DNA of 64,000 nucleotides from Morinoia aosen (Eukaryota; Arthropoda; Malacostraca; Amphipoda; Talitridae): assembly GCA_030386875.1 (NCBI GenBank), contig CM059575.1:48886859-48950858 (forward strand), written 5' to 3'. Positions 58,861-64,000 of this stretch are shown here, one piece after another (position 1 is the stretch's first letter; each line of letters starts with the position of its first letter). The position numbers were made by a program, and so were the translations under genes. Below the pieces are notes generated by a model that ran no database searches, was not told where the DNA came from, and saw nothing but the letters and a program-made list of their open reading frames with translations.

Positions 58861-59745
58861 AACGGTAATGAGTAACACGAAATTTTCATTCGTGGTTTCA
58901 GATTAATTAATTTGTATAGATTCAACAAGTGACAATGCGTGAACAGAACCTCAAGTTAAATCGGGATTCACGTAAACTCTAGTTTATATAATGAGAATGT
59001 TTGCGCTAATAGTATGCCGGTCCGTGTATGCCAATAGTATGCTGACGCTAATAGTACGTTGGCTAATACTAACCGAAATATTTACTGTGATCACTCATTA
59101 TTTCAAAAAGATATCATCAATCAATCAATTGAGTACTCGCTCCCAATAATTAGGGGTCATGAACTAACCCCTTGCTTGCTTTCGAACAGAGGTTTAAAAT
59201 AGGAGTGAACTCCCCAAAGTGACTATGCGATATAATTAATAACTGAATCGTCAATAAGACTTCATAAAACCAATTTCGAGCCAATGAATATTAAAAAAAA
59301 CAAGTTCAATTACGACTAGCGAGCTAGCTTTAAAAAAATAAACGAAGCACACAAACTTAAAAAAGAAAGAGAAATTTCAGGAGTAAAGCTTACCACACAG
59401 CATCACACACTGCCACTAGCAGAGCAATGTGTAGTGCACTCTGCAGAGCACAATTAAGCGTTCCGAGTTGGCCACGGAAGCAATTTACGCTTATAACTAG
59501 TGTACCAACGCTTATTGCTATGCCACTCTGCGCTCACTACTGAAACACTCTACGATCACTACTAATGCGTTTTATGCTCATCATTAATGTTGTCTCCGTT
59601 GACTTGAAATGTAATCTATGCTCGCTTGCAATGCAGTCTATACTGACTACTAATGTACCCTACGCTTAATACCAAAACACTTAACATTCACTATTAAACC
59701 ACTCCCCGCCTATTACATATGCATTCTTTTTTAACGTACTAAAAC
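58861..59745. other. No gene; degenerate minisatellite 59505-59720
   Basis: 59505-59720 holds diverged CACTCTACGATCACTACTAATG-like units related to the arrays at 49.9 and 51.5 kb. The rest is AT-rich and unrecognised. Confidence 0.55.
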
Positions 59746-60426
59746 TAGAGATGTGACTCAAAAAAAAACAATGCCATTTTTTTAAAAAAACACGTTTTTT
59801 TTACAAAAAAAAACCGTGGCCAAAAAACATGGATATTGTGTTCTTTTTAATATTCTGTCTGAAAATAGCTCAGCAAGAAAAAGAACTAGATTACATTATT
59901 TGTTTTCATGTCAAATTACAAAATAAAACAGCATATTCCTTAATTGATGGTTTTCCATGGTTTTATGAAATTTTTCATTTTCTGCGGTTTCATGCTTTGA
60001 TATTTCATTTATTTTACAATACATGTGAATGACCTTCAACTCTCAAAATGATGTGTTATAATAACATATCTTTACTTATGGTCATTGATAGAGATGTGAC
60101 TAAAAAACCATGCTGTTTTAAGAAAAACATGTTATTTATGCAAAATTATGAATAAAAACCATGGATATTAATATATTTATGTGACCTTAAAAATCCAATG
60201 CTGTTTTTTTAAACTTTGTTTTTTAACAGAAAAATCTTGACTAAAAAACATGGCTATCATATTTTATGGGACCAAAAAAAAATTTTTTTTAAACCATTTT
60301 AAAAAAATCATGCCTAAAAAAAAACACGGATATAAATATCAGGAAAGTTATTTTTCTTTAATCGAATTGTCTTTAGAAACTTATAAACGAAGAATGCTGT
60401 TAATATTGAAATCATGCTCTTTGAAA

Positions 60427-60664
60427 CTGTACTAGGTCTTAGAATAAAATATCTGCAAAGAATCTATTCACTCCATAAAACCTTTCGGAGACCAGCTCCA
60501 TCCTCCAGCATTAAGGAATATTTGGTGAAATGGACAATGAATTTCCACTGTTCCTTTGGAAAACATTTGACTGAATGACTTACTGAGGATGGAGCTAGTC
60601 TCCGAAAGGTTTTATAGAGTGAATAGATTCTTTGTGAATATTTTATTCTAAGACCTGGTACGGT
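60427..60664. repeat. Snapback block with 82-bp arms and hammerhead-like cores
   Basis: Arms 60427-60508 and 60583-60664 are nearly perfect complements containing GTCTTAGAATAAAATAT and ATCTATTCACTC. The inner end of each arm matches the Penelope core TTTCGGAGACCAGCTCCATC at 30.9 kb. Confidence 0.85.
60583..60608 (+). ncRNA. Hammerhead-like core inside the snapback block
   Basis: CTGAGGA, T, GGAG, CTAGT, CTCC, GAAAG. CUGANGA and GAAA boxes and a 4-bp stem II are intact. The mirrored copy (60482-60508, minus) has an extra G in the CUGA box. Stem III not evident. Confidence 0.35.
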
Positions 60665-61119
60665 TCTAATGGACATTAATATATCTTGTGTGACCAAAAA
60701 ATCAATGCTGTTTTTTGAATGTTTTTGTTACAAAAAGTCATGACTAAAAAACACGGATATTAATATACTTTATTTTACCATAAACAACCATGCTATTTTT
60801 TTTAAAAACATCTTTTTTACAGAAAAATCATGATTAAAAAATGTGAATATTAATATATTTTATGTGTCAAAAAAAACCATGTTGTTTTTTTAAAATATGT
60901 TTTCTTCACCAAAAAATCATGACTAAAAAACATGGATATTAATGACTTTTTTGTGAAATAAACATGGTTTTTAAAAGGTCATATTTTTTTTTGGTCAGAT
61001 AAAATTCAATAACACATGTTTTTTTTTATAAAAAATCTTTCTTCAAAAGCATGGTTTTTTGGTCACATAAAATAAATTAATATCCATGCTTTTTTACAGA
61101 TTAGATTAGTCATTAGTTT

Positions 61120-61375
61120 TAGCCTCCCTACCCAGCAACAAATGCGATCCAAAGAGAGGAAGGAAGATTATGAAACAAGATCAAAGTTGAAGAAGACAGT
61201 AGTAGGTGCTGAAAAACAGGACAGCTGTGAACCAAAAAAGGTGGTCCTCAACATAACAAAAACATTTTATTTCAACAAAAAGGAGGCCTACCTAACTCTC
61301 AGCTTGGGCCCTCACATAGTCCCCCTGGGAGCGCTAGTTCCCATAGATACAATAATTGTATCTCCCTGAGGGGGT
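61120..61375 (+). other. Unique insert with a 75-codon open frame
   Basis: Frame 61142-61369 opens MRSKERKEDYETRSKLKK and ends VPLGALVPIDTIIVSP. The segment is much less AT-rich than the satellite around it. I do not recognise it; a captured host or transposon fragment is possible. TTGTATC/GATACAA and CTCCCTGAGGG-like mirrored bits close the block. Confidence 0.25.
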
Positions 61376-61995
61376 GTTATTTTTTACAAAGAAGTCGTGA
61401 CCAAAAAATGAATAATAATAAATTTTTAATAAAAAAAACATGTTTAAAATAACAATGATTTTTTGATAACATAAAATATGTTAATATCCATGATTTTACG
61501 ACACGACTTTTTATGAAAAATACATAAAATAAAACAGCATGGTTTTTTGGTCGCATATAATATATTCATATCCAGGTTTTCTTATACATCATTGTAAAAA
61601 AACATTTATTTAAAAACAGCATGGAATTTTTTAGGTCTCATAAATATATTCCTGTTTTTTTAGTCATGATTTTTTAGAACAAAAACATTTTTTTGGTCTC
61701 ATAAATATATAATTCATGTTTTTTCAGTCATGATTTTTTAGTAAAAAAACATGTTTTTTTTAAAAAACTGCATGGGGCTTTTTAGGTCACATAAAATATA
61801 TTGTTTTTTAGTCATGATTCTTTGTAAAAAAACAGCAGGGTTATATTTGGTGCCAGAAAATATATTAATATTCATTTTTATTAGTGAGAATTTATCGTAA
61901 AAAAAACACGTTTTAAAAAAACAGCATATATTTTTGGTCAACTAAAATATATTAATATCTATGGTTTTTAGTCATTTTTTTGTAATGAAAGCATA

Positions 61996-62299
61996 GAAAG
62001 AAACTATACAGTAAAAGTGGTGGCAGATAACCCACAATTACTTTGAGGAGTCAAAGAGGTACAGCAGGAGCCACAGAACTCACCACAAAACTTATATTGA
62101 TGGAGTCTAAATTCAGAGCTTATCTCTGCAAAGTCTGATTTTTTTTGGTCACATAAAAATAAAATCAGACATAGTAGAGATAGTAAGCTCTGAATTTTGA
62201 CTCCATCAATATAAGTTCTGTGGCTCCTGCTGTTCTTCTTAGACGCCTCTAGGTAATTGTGGGTTATCTGCCACCACTTTTACTGTATGGTTTCTTTTT
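61996..62299. repeat. Inverted repeat, about 130-bp arms
   Basis: Left AAAGTGGTGGCAGATAACCC...AGTCTGATTTT mirrored on the right as AAAATCAGAC...GGGTTATCTGCCACCACTTT. The arms differ by small indels, and the spacer is a satellite fragment (GGTCACATAAAA). Confidence 0.82.
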
Positions 62300-62494
62300 G
62301 ATGTTTTTATAACAATAAAATGACTAAAAAACATGGATATTAATACATTTTAGGTGTCCAAAAAAAAACCAGACATATACTTAACAAAGTTTAGGTGTGC
62401 AAAAAAACAAAAAAAAAACAAAAAAAACACATAAAAAACACGTTTTTTTTGCAAAAAACACGCAATCAAATTAAATCGTTTTTTTGCATCACTA

Positions 62495-64000
62495 ACTAAA
62501 GCACTAATACACTTCGTTCAAGCACTCCTGCACCCAGAAAACGCTACTAATTCATTTGTCTAATACTCGTTCTTACAAGTCACATGTCTTCAGATGTATT
62601 CCATTCCAAGACGCACATTTCCGCACCGAATTACTATCAATACACTGCATTCAAAAACACTCTCCCACAAACAACATCAAGACTAATGTACTCCATTCTA
62701 ATTCAATCTTAATTTAGGCCAACATTACAACATCGCTGTCCTGCGTACGAGTAATGAGCGCGATTTCGAACTTGACTCTGTTATAACGCACCTTGACTAA
62801 ATTTACATCGAAGTACAAAAGCACTTTCCAACGGTCACTCGCTGCTATATTGCAGCACTTCTCTCTCCTAATTCTGCTGTATTCTATCCTATTACTGATA
62901 CGTTCCAAATTAATCCACTACATTTGCAAAATGCTTGCTCCAGACTACAAAAACTGATAACAGCTACACAGATCTTTTCTATCATCAGAGCAAACAGGAA
63001 TAAATAATAAGCTAGTATGAAAAGAAAACATTCAATTTCTTCTGATAAAATCGTTCGGATGAATTAAACGTAAAAATGTTTTTTCAGTACATATGACATG
63101 CTGTGGATTGTGCTAAATTATGAATTATGTTTCCAATCAAGATTGTGGAAATTTATCCTCATTAAATACCGCTCCAGCCATCTAAATGCTTCTTTTGGAT
63201 GAAATCGCAAATGATAAATGCCATATTGGGATAATTTCGAGATTATAATGCAAATATCAAGTTTTTGTTCACTCATTATTAAAATGGAAATAATGTAAGA
63301 AAATAGGCTGCCAAGACCGGTTCTGTTGATTCATTTACTTTACTGTTTACCGCACATCGCAATTGTAAACTTCAAATAACTTCAGCAGATCCACGAACCG
63401 TCTCTGAAATCGCAACATTACGACTTCGAAATACCTGCGCCTGGATCTTGTTCTGTGAGAAAATTATAATCAAATAAGAATTATGATTATTATTTTAACT
63501 TTTATTAACTTTTTACCTGTAAGGTAAATACCCGTTTTACTAAAGTAGTCAGAAAAGAGTAATTCTTCATTTGAAGTAATTATAAATGAATGCGTGGGAT
63601 AGCACATAAGAAAATCATTAAATGCTCACGAAAATAGAAAATCGGAGACTAATCTTCATTTCATTCTACCAGCTATTTTTCATTCTCAGCTAATGTCTGC
63701 ATTAAAGTGCCCTCACTTTATTTAATTATGAATAGTTCCTATTTGTAACACAAGTATTTTCTGGCGTATGGTACATCAGATTTTCAAGCTTACTAGGACT
63801 CAAAAAATGAGTAATTTCGTCGCTGAAATTGGAATGACTTGAGTCAATTGATGTATTTTGAAGCAAAACTCTCCTGTGCAAGTCAAGACTGCCTAACTAT
63901 TTTTTCAGTGAAATCATTGCGAAGAGAGACTAAGAAGTTTGCTGTAAACGTTTTTCATTAGCGTTCAATTTGAAGAAAATGAAGAATGAAGGAACAAAAT
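62495..64000. other. Unannotated right flank
   Basis: 62510-62720 has weak CACTCC/CACTAAT-type units like the minisatellite at 59.5 kb. The remainder is AT-rich with no recognisable frame or element. Confidence 0.5.

Larger units (their letters stand above)
59746..62494. mobile_element. hAT-like foldback element made of an AT-rich satellite
   Basis: Ends TAGAGATGTGACTCAAAAA and (inverted) TAGTGATGCAAAAAAACG, with 8-bp flanks ACTAAAAC and ACTAAAGC (7 of 8 identical), as expected of hAT. The interior is a degenerate unit of about 88 bp with ACATGGATATTAATATATTT and AAAAACCATGCTGTTTTTTT. Units run one way from 59755 to about 60960, the opposite way to about 61990, then forward again near 62300. 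No transposase. Three other blocks are embedded (60427-60664, 61120-61375, 61996-62299). Confidence 0.68.

Overview
This looks like a gene-poor, AT-rich stretch of a large arthropod (probably insect) genome. I see no complete host gene, no rRNA, no free tRNA gene, no CRISPR array and nothing bacterial. Almost everything recognisable is a transposable element, a fragment of one, or a tandem repeat. The element mix (Gypsy with very short LTRs, Penelope, a jockey/I-like LINE, Tc1/mariner, hAT, piggyBac-type and Harbinger-like elements, a tRNA-headed SINE) fits an insect. I cannot name the species.

Layout. 642-12135 (minus): a broken Gypsy element with 128-bp LTRs, PBS, PPT, gag and pol. Its oversized 5' region holds a heat-shock-type promoter (9544-9596, reading rightward) followed by five 164-bp tandem repeats. 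14.3-14.8 kb: a 53-bp minisatellite. 20.98-23.8 kb (minus): the decayed reading frame of a multicopy, probably transposon-borne family, split by an 802-bp mariner-type element. 25.7-26.9 kb: an inverted-repeat element built from a reused module. 27.9-28.1 kb: a small GC-rich ORF of 55 codons. 29.3-33.4 kb: a MITE, then two Penelope-like copies head to head with hammerhead-like cores and a nested MITE. 36.8 kb: a SINE. 39.5-41.0 kb (minus): the 3' end of a non-LTR retrotransposon. 42.1-46.9 kb: a non-autonomous relative of the first Gypsy, sharing its PBS, PPT, LTR layout and a gag start. 47.3-48.5 kb: a mariner transposase remnant. 49.9-51.7 kb: minisatellites. 52.0-56.3 kb: a 39-bp inverted pair enclosing a solo LTR with its own promoter and a perfect 84-nt palindrome. 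57.1-58.9 kb: a Harbinger-like element carrying two inverted TTAA MITEs. 59.7-62.5 kb: a hAT-like foldback element made of an AT-rich satellite in both orientations.

How the parts relate. The two short-LTR elements look like a helper/parasite pair of one lineage, though the helper copy here is itself dead. The same hammerhead-like core turns up at three separate places, which suggests repeated seeding by Penelope-type ends. The most biologically suggestive feature is the heat-shock promoter in front of tandem repeats. The architecture resembles Drosophila hsr-omega or the 87C alpha-beta repeats, but this is inference from sequence alone.
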